This document shows positions 31,201-40,847 of a DNA stretch of 64,000 bases, piece by piece (within the stretch, counting starts at the first letter, position 1; every line of letters starts with the position of its first letter). The stretch spans positions 1,612,001-1,676,000 of the forward strand of contig JAFKAC010000010.1 of the NCBI GenBank assembly GCA_025766275.1, in the 5' to 3' direction. The translations under genes and the position numbers were made by a program. The notes below the pieces were generated by a model. It worked only from the letters and a program-made list of their open reading frames with translations, did not search any database and had not been told where the DNA came from. This DNA is from Lactarius indigo (Eukaryota; Basidiomycota; Agaricomycetes; Russulales; Russulaceae).

Positions 31201-33209
31201 TGGTATGTTTCGCTGAGCCCAAGGCTTGTGCGGGATCGTAGGGATTTCGATCGGCGGAAAGAAGTCTTCGCGGAAGTGTCCACGCTCCGCATCTTCCCAG
31301 GCAAATGCTTTATTCTGGATGCACATGAATTCGTGCATTAGCTTGCGTTCTTCTGGTAATAAGAAGGTACCGGCGTGCGCGAGGTCGAATTGCGTTTTGT
31401 GTTCGCTAGTATATCGGCCGGTCGGTCGGAACTCACTTGGTTTAGTGGGTAGTGCCAGTAGGTCTTGTAGTGGGTCGCCGGTTATTTCTCGGATTATTCT
31501 GAACCGGCTTGGGAGTTCGGTTTCTATTGGTCTGATTTTGAGTGCTACAGGTTTGTATTTCTTGCCAAGGTATATTGCGGCCGGTGCTTTTGCGTCGGCG
31601 AAGGCGATGCTTTTGCCTTCCTGCCAGGCCGGCTGATCGCTGCTGTTAGATTCCGAGGTATTAAGGTAGGTGCTTAGGTTGGGGTTTTCTGAATCACATA
31701 GAGAGATGTACGCCGCTGCGATGTCTTGTTGCGTGGTATTTGCCGGTAGCGGCGCACAAGCTTCGATTGTCGCTTCCTGACTTGCTTGATTGAAATTTAA
31801 TATTATTGCGAGCTCTCCTTGGTTTGTTACCAAATCATCGACGCTTAAAAATCCGAGTCTTGCGATTGTTCGCTTGTCAGCTTCTTTCTTCGCTCGGCAA
31901 ATCGGTTGCTGCCGCGCGGTACCGTCGGCACCGTTGCCGTTTTCCCGGTGTTCGGGTCGAGGATCGTTATTGTCTGGTCTTCGTTCCGGTAGTTGCGCAC
32001 CACGGATTGGGTCAGTATGTCGAATGGCCGCCCGAGTAATATATCATAGGCTGGCGAGCGCAGTATGTGAACTTGTAGATAGAGGGTCATTTCGCCGACA
32101 TGGAATGGTACATTGCGCGCCAGTCCTAGCGATTGATCTACACCGCCATTCGCCGAGATCATGTTGAGCCGTATGCTCGGGTCGTAAGGGATCGCCAGTG
32201 CGTTGCACACTTCTTCTGACATTGCGACTATTTGGCAGCCGGGATCTAAGATGGCTTCTATCTTTTCTGATCCGTCGACTACCGGTAAGATTGCGCGTAG
32301 GGCATTTGATTCGGTCGCGACTTCGATCGTATTTTGCGATCCATCGTCATCGGCCGGTCGCGCCTTTAGTAACGCCTCATACAGGTCGGCTATTATTGTC
32401 GCGTCTGCCGGTGGAGTGCGCTTGGCGATCGAGAATGCCGCCGGCATATGCAATTCTGTCGATCGCTTCGGCTCCTCCTCGGTACTGTCTTCTACGCTTT
32501 CTTGGGCGTTAACGCGAGCAACGCGGCGCTTTGTTGTTACTTCGTTGACTTGGGCCCGCAGTTCTGGTGCTAACGAGAGTAGTTCTCTTTGCGTCACTGT
32601 TACTTCGGCTTCCATCATCCTTTCGTAGACTTTTCCTGCTGCCTTTTCGTCGTATATGGCCGTATTTGATGTATAAGCGCGCTCGCTTTTGCGGTCGTTC
32701 GCCGTATTTGTTGCCGGGGTCGGTCCTAGAGTAATTGGTTCTGCTTCTTGTGTTCTGGCGAATGGATGTTCCTTTATTGTCGCCGCAACCTCGGTTGTTG
32801 CTTCTATCGTCTTTTCTAGGTGTGGCGGTCGTTCCTTGCGATGCGACTGGCTTTCTTGCTCTTCTTCTGAGTCTTCTTGCTGGATGCGGGCAGTCGGCAT
32901 ATGTTCGAACCTGGTCCTGGTCCTTCCACCCATCCTTGGTATGAAGCCTCTTCGAAATGCATATACGCCTGCTTGTCCTGGTTCTGGGCATTCTTCTGCA
33001 AAGCGGACTGTTTTCGCCGTTCGTGCTTCTGCGGATGCCGTCGGCCTTGACATTTCGAGTAACATTTGTGCCGCCGCTATTTGTCCTGGATTTTGCCTGT
33101 GGTATTCGTCTATGCGGTCGCGCAGCCATGCTCCAGTGATATGCCTAGGGACCACGGCGCCTGATGGTAGCACGATTTTTCCTTCTGCGCTACGCTTGCA
33201 CTTGCCGAG
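28225..33209 (-). pseudogene. Element F pol: protease, RT, RNase H, integrase (degenerate)
   Basis: Polyprotein in three open stretches. 31845-33209 holds the protease-like ILDPGCQIVAMSEEV (DPG where most have D-S/T-G). 30865-31833 holds the RT N-terminal half (WFCVVKKDGKSLRIVHSLEP). 28225-30519, open further up, holds the RT end, RNase H (LAVDTSPIAVGFYL) and integrase. YIDD lies near 30755. Integrase has an HHCC finger (HDDTGHRGFYAI...CHVCQ) and a DDE set in YMDTMH, SDNGKPF and NGIVERAH. Defects: TGA stops after FGAL (near 30863) and TEE (near 30702), both explained by CGA to TGA, and a frameshift at the T5 run near 31845. The C-terminal tail is acidic; no chromodomain is seen. Confidence 0.9.
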
Positions 33210-34641
33210 TCACATATATTCGGCCGCTACTTCGCACTCTCGCATGAAGTGTCCTGGCGTTCCGCAGAAGTTGCACTTGGTGGTCGGTTCCCCTATCAGC
33301 CTAGGATTTCCGGCGTTTCGGGCCTTCTCGCTTGAGTTTTGGATTTCTAGCGCGTTTTTGAACATTTCGCCTAGTGTCGCGACCGCGGTTGCTAGCGCGG
33401 TTTGGATCTCTGTCTTTATCTCTGTTGCCGGTGGGAGTGTCGCGCTTGCCGAAGTTATGCTAGAGATCGCGACCGGTGCTCGGCCCTGGAGTACGTAGCT
33501 TGCGGCATCATACAAGTCTTCTAATCTGTAGGGGTCTTGCTGGTTGTGGTCTGGCATTTTTAGCTGTAGCCTTTGCTTGACTTGTTGTTCCATATCCGGC
33601 TGTAATCCTCGCATGAACGCTCTGGTCTGCTCGGCCTGCGACATTCTGTTTTTGCCGATCAAGTATTTGGAGATTACTTTGAATTGTCGGTAGTATTCGC
33701 CGAGTTCCAGTTCTGAGACTATGCCGATGCGGGCGCGCTGTCCTACTAGTGTATCCAGGTGTAGGATTGTATGAATGTCTTCTGAGGATCCGGGGTATAG
33801 CTTGTAGATCTCGGCTTTGTATTCTTCGTATGTTTTTGTTACGTCCGTTAACGCGTCGCTTGTCTTCCATACTCTTTCAGTCGCGGCTGTCGTAAGGTAT
33901 TTGAGTGTGCCGCTTTTCTTATCTGCGTTGGTCGTTACTGTGTGCCTATCGTATAGGGCTTCTACTTTGGCAAAATATCGGCCAAGCTCTTCTGGGTGCT
34001 CGCCATCAAAACTAGGTGCTGACCGCTCGCCTCTTCCGGGTAAATCTGCAAGGGGCATCCTTCTGACGTTGACCGCTGCTGCGGGGACGGGCTGGTTTAT
34101 TCTTGCTGGTGGTAGTCTTGGGGCCGGTTGCGGTACGGCCTGTGTTTGAGTTGGGTTCTGGTTTATCGAGGGTACTACAGGGTTTATCGCTGTGATGCTT
34201 TGCTGAGGCGGCGCCGATTGCGCTCGTTGGTTACTACTGCCAGGCTGCCGGTTATTATCTTCTGTCGCTGATGCTGTGGTGTTTGCTGGTTGGTTAACAC
34301 TTTGATCGGCTGCTTCCTGTTCTTCGGCCGATAACGCTTCCGCCTGCTGTTGTTGTGCTAGGATTTTCGCTCTTGATCTTGTTGTTGCGCCGTGGCGCGC
34401 GGGTAACGGAGCCGAGTGACTTGACAGGATGAGGTCGACTTCCTTTTCACTATTGGTTTCTTCTTGTCCCGAGTGACTAGATGAGGGGTCGCTTTGTTCA
34501 CTACTAAGGCTGCTAAGGGGTGTTAGGTCTTCGGGGCTAGGATAGCTTCCTGGAATTGATTGAGTCAGGTCATATCCGGCCGCGATTAATTCTTCTAGTA
34601 GGCTTCGCTGTTCTCGCCTTCTCGGCAGTATGTTAGTTATT
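33210..34641 (-). pseudogene. Element F gag (no ATG at start of frame; TGA before pol)
   Basis: The frame is open from about 34641 (after a TAA) to the TGA at 33210-33212, but its first ATG is at 34056-34058. The 190 or so codons upstream look coding: acidic/Ser-rich, then Gln/Ala- and Pro-rich (LPPARINQPVPAAAVNVRRM). The capsid-like core follows (SAPSFDGEHPEELGRYFAKV), then a zinc knuckle CNFCGTPGHFMREC near 33240-33285. Pol continues in the same frame after the TGA, so gag-pol was probably one frame and this stop may be another CGA-to-TGA change. A near-cognate start (CTG near 34625) or a lost ATG are options. Confidence 0.78.
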
Positions 34642-34677
34642 TAATGCGCACGCAAACCTTCTATATTCCAACTTCCC

Positions 34678-34693
34678 CACGTTGGCCACCAGA
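34678..34693 (-). promoter_or_regulatory. Element F primer binding site (tRNA type)
   Basis: Minus strand reads TGGTGGCCAACGTGGG starting 3 nt inside the 5' LTR. The leading TGG is what a tRNA 3' CCA end requires, so F uses ordinary tRNA priming, unlike families A and T. I did not assign the tRNA. Confidence 0.65.
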
Positions 34694-34695
34694 AA

Positions 34696-35490
34696 TGATA
34701 CCCTAAACCGTCGCTAAACGCAAGAACGACCGGTAAAGGAGTAATATTGGGTTCGAGAAGTCGGGGAATATAGGACCGATAATCCGGCCGATGGCGACTT
34801 TAACCGAAGGCGCACCGACGCGGGACCGAACGAGCTGAAGCCGACCGAGGTGAGAGCGATGTAGTCTTAACGCGACACGGGGCTGCGAATAGCCGAGGTA
34901 TAGCCGAATACGCACACACGGGTGCTTCGCGAAATCAAAATAGAATAGATGTCGTAGATAATCGAATAGTAGGATATGAGCGTATGAATCGAATGAGGTC
35001 ACTGTGGGCTCCCCGAAGGTTGCTGTTCTTGTACCTGTGGTATAGAGCTATTTATGTGTTGCCGCTCGCCGACCGAATCCGCACCTCGCCGCTTTTCCCT
35101 TGCTGAACGTCCATCTTACTCTCCTGCCTTAAACCCACGCCGGTCTGATCCGCTCTTCTCTGGGGTGTCGCCTTACCAACCCTAGGTGCTGCTTTGCCTA
35201 TTCGCGCCATGGCCGCGCCTGTGATTCTGCTCGGCCGCTCCGGTATGTCGCTATTCGCCATGTCGGCCCTGATCGGTTTCTGGGGCTTTCACATGTTCCG
35301 CGCTAATATAGGCACCGTCCCGTACCCCGTGCTGGGGCCGCACCTGTGATTGTAGCAGTAGGCTACCGTTCGCATATGCGGCTAGAATATTCGGGCGTCT
35401 CGGCCCATCACCACGGGCCGCTCTTCCCGCCGCCGAGAGTGACCGATCGCAGTACTCTAGACGGGCCAGTTGGGCCGGTCGGGTGTATCA
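34696..35490 (-). repeat. 5' LTR of element F
   Basis: 795 bp; pair of 23551-24345, see CpG comparison there. Confidence 0.95.
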
Positions 35491-36275
35491 ACGTACCAAC
35501 AAGATTCTTGGGAGCAGCTCAGTGGAGAGAATGAGGAGAAGACACTGGATACTTCGTAGAGTTCAACAGTCCTAACCATTTCCGACCCGTTGAGTTCAAT
35601 TTCGAACATCTCTGTTGGGTCGAGGTTACTTGGAACCCCATAGATCATCGCTGGGATATTGTACGACCAGCAGGAAGAAACTACAATTGTGACATTGACG
35701 CACGAGAACTTAATAGCCGTGCAGATTACGGTCCTATTGACGGACAAACACAAGAACACACAGACGAAGGGATTAGTGGAGAAGAAGCCTCCGACAGTCA
35801 GCAATCCCCAAGTAGAGGGAATACACCAGCAGAAGACACCAGTCTAGGAGCCATTGGCAATCACATTATACAACAAACTGAGTCCCTAACTATTCATCAA
35901 CCAGAGCCAGAAGTAATCCACATTCGCAGCCCAGCAGTCGCAATGGCCACTGCCACTATCACGCAAGAAGACACACTCACTGCTGAAGCAAGGGATCAAA
36001 TAGTCCTAGAAGAGCAAAGACGCATCACAGAAGAATCACGCGCCAATTTGGCACCCATCAACCCATACACCGGTCATCGAATGACTGATGATGATGTAGC
36101 GATCCATCATGCTATTGGGCCAGACATGGCCGACCCCCCTAGTGGTGGAGGAGGACCCCCTGGTGACTTACCAGGAGGAGGACCCCCACCCAGAGGACCC
36201 AGATTCAGAGGATTCCCTGGAGGATTCCCAGGAGGACCACCAGGGGGAGGACATCCCGGAGGAGGATTACCAGGT
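35491..36275 (+). pseudogene. Element G gag, second fragment
   Basis: Continues the N-terminal gag domain: NSPNHFRPVEFNFEHLCWVE and WNPIDHRWDIVRPAGRNYNC align closely with C gag. The glutamine/serine-rich part, the helical segment (MATATITQEDTL) and a long Pro/Gly-rich linker follow. A TGA stop lies after AAQWRE (near 35532). The frame is cut at 36275 by a family T LTR inside the Gly-rich linker. Confidence 0.85.
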
Positions 36276-36679
36276 TGTAATGCCACTACAGGGGCGTTGG
36301 ATACGACCTGTATCGGGTTAGTCAATCGAACGGGAGTACGAGCTCAGAGGCTCGACTTCAGAGTGAATGGTGCACAAGGATCACAAGGACTCGAGTCACT
36401 TGGATCGTAGAGGAAGGCTAAGATGCGAAGGTCTAGCAAAGGCAGGGGTCACAAGACACAGAGGAGTTCTGTCTTAGATGAGTGTAGTATTACACAAGAA
36501 GTCTAGTCTACCGTACAAGCTAGATATGACTAGGTTTAAATAGATGATGGCCAGTATGGCGACTACAAACAGATGGCGCCATCGCCAGTCTCGGAACAAG
36601 GGATAGGATATAAAGAGAACAAAGGGGACGTCATACTGGGAACAAAGGCGAATCACACGGGGTCACGTGTGATTAAGAA
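36276..36679 (-). repeat. Family T LTR, truncated by element E
   Basis: 404 bp starting TGTAATGCCACTACAGGGGC; carries AAGTCTAGTCT. It aligns to the first part of the J LTR (62527 on) up to GTGATT, where element E begins. The remaining part is not found next to the other end of E. Confidence 0.85.
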
Positions 36680-37219
36680 TGTAACGTTGTCACGACGTTA
36701 GCTCGACTTGAGCACGTTAGCGGCGATAACAACTCTGGGTGTCTCTGGCTTGTAGACTCGGAGGTCCAAGGCGTATGCTCTGGTGAACGCGCGTAGGCGC
36801 ACCTAAGATGGTTTAAGGCTTAGAGGAAGAGAGAGAGAGAGAGAGAGATAGAGAGATCGAGAAAGAGATAGAGAGAATAGGAAAGCGGAAACAAGTGACA
36901 ATTCAAGAAGACCAAGATGGCATATCTTGGTCTTCACAAGCCAGATTAAATACAAAGTCAGCAGGCTTTCAAGCGCTGCTATGAGTCACCGTAAGTAAGC
37001 GTCCAACGTATCGCGTAAGTAACTCAAACCCTAGTACTACTAGTACTAGTATTCGTGGCATCCATCCTCAGTCAGCTATCAGTACCGTATCTCCTATCGT
37101 GCTACCGTATCACCGCGCATCGTAGATAAGTCCGTCACTAATATACCTTACCGCCGTAGTGACAACCGGTACAGTAAGGGTTCCAAAGCCGTATAGCTCG
37201 TACAAGAAGAAACGTGACA
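36680..37219 (-). repeat. 3' LTR of element E
   Basis: 540 bp, TGTAACG...GTGACA, with a GA-rich stretch near 36828-36850. Closely matches 51639-52182. Confidence 0.9.
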
Positions 37220-39299
37220 TCACCCCCTTTTCAGCGTGAGACCCCGACTCACCGAAAGTCCCTCGCCGGCCAGTCGCGCTGTTCATCCGCAATGCGCTCG
37301 AGGGCGGTGGTGTGCTCCAGTCGGTATATGGAGTCTTGCCTGTCGCTCTGCGCGCATGCGATCATGTCGCGCAGCTGCGCCACTCTCGCCCGAAGTCGTT
37401 CCAGCTCGAAGCTGGCCGCGCGGTAGCGCGTGACTTCCGCTGTGAGTGTCTCATCGTTGATGCGGTTGAGGGCGCGGTCCGTAATACGGTCCGCGGCGAA
37501 GATGACGAGATCTTCGTGGGGGTACGTGGGGCGCAGCACGGCGTTGACATGAGGTTGGGCGTAGAGGGGCTTACCATACAAGTGGGGAGAACCCGGTATG
37601 ACCCCCAATATGATGGGGTCCGCCCCTCCGATGATCTGGACATGGGAGGTGTCCCTTTCTACTCCGTCGGGTCCGGTGATGGGGTATGGAATGTGATGGG
37701 GTCTTCTATTCGCCCGGAACCCCTCAGGCGCAATAACGTGCGTGGGGTCGTCAGCGGCGGTGAAGGGACGGTGGTCAGCGGCGCCCGGTACACGCACACA
37801 TCCTCGGTACATGGCGGACCCGTCGGAGTTGACGAGCCAGGGTGTGATGCGGGGATTAGTAGGGTCACCTTTCGTTCGAAGGAAGGCGTGGCGTGCCGGG
37901 TAGTAATCGTCGTCGTCATGGCCAGCCTCAGCAGCCTCCATCGCTGCCGCCGCTCACGCATCTCTCTCAGTCGGGCCACGGCTGAGTCTAACTGTTCCTT
38001 CTGCCACTCCGCCGCTACCCTCCTCCAGCCCTCCAACTCATACTCCAGGAGAGCTTGAATGCTCGTTGTTGCTCGGGAAAACTCCGCGAACGCCGATGAG
38101 GTCGTCGCTTGGGGGGATGGCAGCGATGGGTTCGCGCTCACCGTGTTCGTTTCGAAAGACGTGGACGACGGCGGAGTCGTCGTCGGGCTGTTGCGTGGGG
38201 TCTGGGAATCGGGCCATGACGTTTGCCCATTCTTGTGCGGTGATGCGGCCCTCTGGCTGGCCGACAGGTGTGTACGGGGTGATTTGGGCGTTGGGAATCT
38301 CGGTCTCGTCGTCTTCGGCAAGGAGAGCCCGAGCGTCTTCTGCAAGGGCGTCGAGGAGGATCGCTTGGGTGACATGTCGCAGAGGGGAAGTGGGCATGAG
38401 AGTGGAAGATGTGGAGCGGAGGAAGAGGGGATGACTCTCCTGCGTGTGGGTCGAGCCCCTTTTAACTGCTGTTCCGTGTGCTTTTGTTTCTTGATAGAGG
38501 CGGAGCGCTTCTGGTGCGAAGATGTCATCTTTGTTGACCCACTGGTTCTCCGAGTCCGGATACCCTTTCCACTTGACCAAGTACTGGAGGCGTCTTCCTC
38601 TGCCGAAATGCCGAGAGTCCAGAATGGCCTCGACTTCGTATTCTTCTTCTCCATCAATCAGCTTGGGCGGCGGTCGTGTGAAGCTCTCGCCATGAAGGGG
38701 GGTTTGTTTGTATGGCGTGAGAAGATCGATGTGAAACACTGGGTGAATGCTCCACTGGACTGGGAGTTCTAATCAATAGTTGTAGGGGGACATCACCTGT
38801 GTTACTTGGAATGGTCCGTGGCGTCACGCCGCTAGTTTCGCCGTGGGCTGATTGGTTCGGAGGTGCTTGCCTTCCAGCCACACGAGGTCTCCTATCTTGA
38901 ACTTGGGCGTATCTTTATTACGGACCCACGCTTCTTGAGCCTTTTTCATGAGACGTTGGACGTCCTCTCTGGCCTCTTTCAGCTGCGTTAGTCACCTTGT
39001 GACCTGAGGAAGAGGGGACGGCTTATCAGTCCAATCCGCTTGTGGGTTGTACCCCATTAAGAGTTGAAACGGCGACTGCCTCGTGCTTTTGTGCGGCCAA
39101 TTGTTATGCGCGAATTCGGCGATTGGCAGATAAGCAGCCCAGTTATCTTGCCGCTTGTTCACCCAAAAGCGTAGATATTGTTCCAACCACTGGTTGGTTC
39201 ATTCCGATTGCCCATCGGTGCATGGGTGATACGCCGTCGATATGTTTTGTTGGATGCCTAGGACCCGACACACTTCTCTGGTGAATTTCGACGCGAACC
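37220..39299 (-). pseudogene. Element E pol: integrase end, chromodomain and C-terminal module
   Basis: Last third of E pol. Integrase C-terminal part (NNWPHKSTRQSPFQLLMGYN), chromodomain (EEYEVEAILDSRHFGRG) and the family-A extension ending RDFR near 37249. TGA stops where C has Arg: QSE-stop-TNQ (near 39199), QVT(A)R-stop (near 38992) and NY-stop-LEL (near 38774), all CGA to TGA. It continues upstream across the copia element at 46146. A polypurine tract (AAAAGGGGGTGA, minus strand) adjoins the LTR. Confidence 0.85.
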
Positions 39300-39843
39300 T
39301 GTTGAGACGCGACTGTTAAAGTCACATGTCTCGTGGGATCTGATTGAGTCAGCCCACATACTAAATACGGTATCTGTCCCTTATGGACTTATGGACACTC
39401 CGGACTCATACGGACCGCTTTTGTTTATCTTTATTGTTAGATCCATATATGGTTCTTATTGTTCTTTCTATAGTTAAGATACCGGTATTGTCTGCTTTAG
39501 GCAGCTATTGTTCTCTGCCATCCAATGGCGTTTCTCCCTCTGGCGCACAGACCACCTGCATTGTGTTTGGGTCACCAGTGCGCACAGACCATTATTAGCT
39601 AAGCGTCCTGTATAAAAGGACTGCTGTTTTCACCCTTACACTTCAGAGTTCCTTCTACCTCTGAAGTGTAAGTCCCTTCCTTACCTTACCTCTTTCACCT
39701 TTTACTTACAAAGACGTTCTATAGAACTTGTCTGTCCCTAGGTGTGTAGTAATGGTATTAGAGTTCCTTCTACCTCTGAAGTAACTTGTCTGTCCCTAGC
39801 TTTACAAGCTTACCCTCTTGCTTGTTAGTTCTGCGCTTCAACA
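39300..39843 (+). repeat. 5' LTR of the copia element
   Basis: 544 bp, TGTTGAGA...CTTCAACA. TATAAAAG at 39611-39618. A perfect 14-bp hairpin (39635-39648 with 39659-39672, 10-base loop) spans the expected start. AGAGTTCCTTCTACCTCTGA from the hairpin recurs near 39760. Confidence 0.95.
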
Positions 39844-39855
39844 GGTTATGGGCCC
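39844..39855 (+). promoter_or_regulatory. Copia primer binding site, half-tRNA iMet type
   Basis: GGTTATGGGCCC directly after the LTR. It is complementary to GGGCCCATAACC, the anticodon stem-loop of an initiator Met tRNA (CAT anticodon), as described for Drosophila copia, not to the tRNA 3' end. Confidence 0.75.
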
Positions 39856-40847
39856 TGACGCCTAATAACTAACTTGCTTTATCAGATCTACTTGTGTCAC
39901 CTTGCTCTCTCAGCCGACCACACACTTTTTGTCGTCACCCACACTTTCAGTGAGCATCCTCTATCCTCTTTCGACACACCCTTCTTTCTTGTCCACCATG
40001 ACTTCGGTCATGTGCCATTTTGGCTAGCCTCCTAAGGAGGTTCTCATGAGAGGTTCTACATAACCTCAAACTCCTCTGTGCGCACTACTATATCTTCATT
40101 ACCCAGTCTTCGTCTGGAAGTGCTTTCATAGGCCAATAGGGGAAGACCCTTGCGGCTATAGGCCTCTCTAATGGTTGGGTGATACTCGGTTAATACCTGG
40201 GTCACTTTAAGGGGTGTGAAGGCCTGGTCAATAGTCAAACCCAGAAGTCCTTCCCTCTGATACAACTAGGAGACGCTACTTAGTACTATACATAGTAGCT
40301 ATGACTAGACCTCTGCTAGGAGAAGTATTCGCTCCCTTTGTGCAGGATTCGCTGCATAGCATGTATCACTAGTCTAGTTACTTAGTACCAAGACCCTTAA
40401 TGGTCTGTTCTAGAGACTCCACAGACGGAAGATTCAGTTGTTATGGGAGTTGATCCCTATCACTGTCTCTTGAACTCGCTGTTGGCTCCTCTCTAGGGTA
40501 CTACCCTTTACTATAGATCCTTAGTAGCCCCAGCATCAAGGCTGTAAGGCTGAGGGATACAGAGACTTAGTAGTCCTTCGCCGGACCAAAAGCTCCTATT
40601 CCGTCGAAGCCAACAAAGCTGTTGCATGACTATTACCCATAGTAACATTTGGGCTTTGTGGGTCTTAGTATAAGGCAGCCATCAGTACAATGATTCCACT
40701 ATATAATTATACCAAGTCGCACATACCAGAGGCATGACACCACATGTGTTATGGAGTATAGCGCTCCTATGGCTGGACTTCTACCTTCTCTAAGATCTGA
40801 GCTGGTTCTGACTGCTCCTCGGAACCAGATTTACAAACATCTCAAAA
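39856..40847 (+). other. Long copia leader, no gene
   Basis: 992 bases between PBS and the gag-pol ATG with no convincing reading frame. Small inverted repeats occur (CCTCCTAAGGAGG at 40028-40040). It probably serves as a structured RNA leader, possibly with packaging signals. Confidence 0.5.

Larger units (their letters stand above)
23551..35490 (-). mobile_element. Gypsy element F with an opposite-strand gene cassette
   Basis: 11.94-kb LTR element, minus strand: 5' LTR 34696-35490, PBS, gag, protease, RT, RNase H, integrase, then a plus-strand cassette of three intron-bearing genes (24527-27866), polypurine tract, 3' LTR 23551-24345. Ends TGATA...TATCA; ACGT duplication at 23547-23550 and 35491-35494. 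No chromodomain is seen. Lineage differs from A and T. Several nonsense codons and a frameshift make this copy defective. Confidence 0.93.

Noticed and set aside
31840..31850. Programmed frameshift in F pol at the T5 run
   Set aside because: The bases do not form an in-phase X_XXY_YYZ heptamer; an ordinary indel in an already decayed copy is simpler.
40056..40265. 69-codon minus-strand frame in the copia leader
   Set aside because: No domain, no homologue in the window, no support beyond chance openness.
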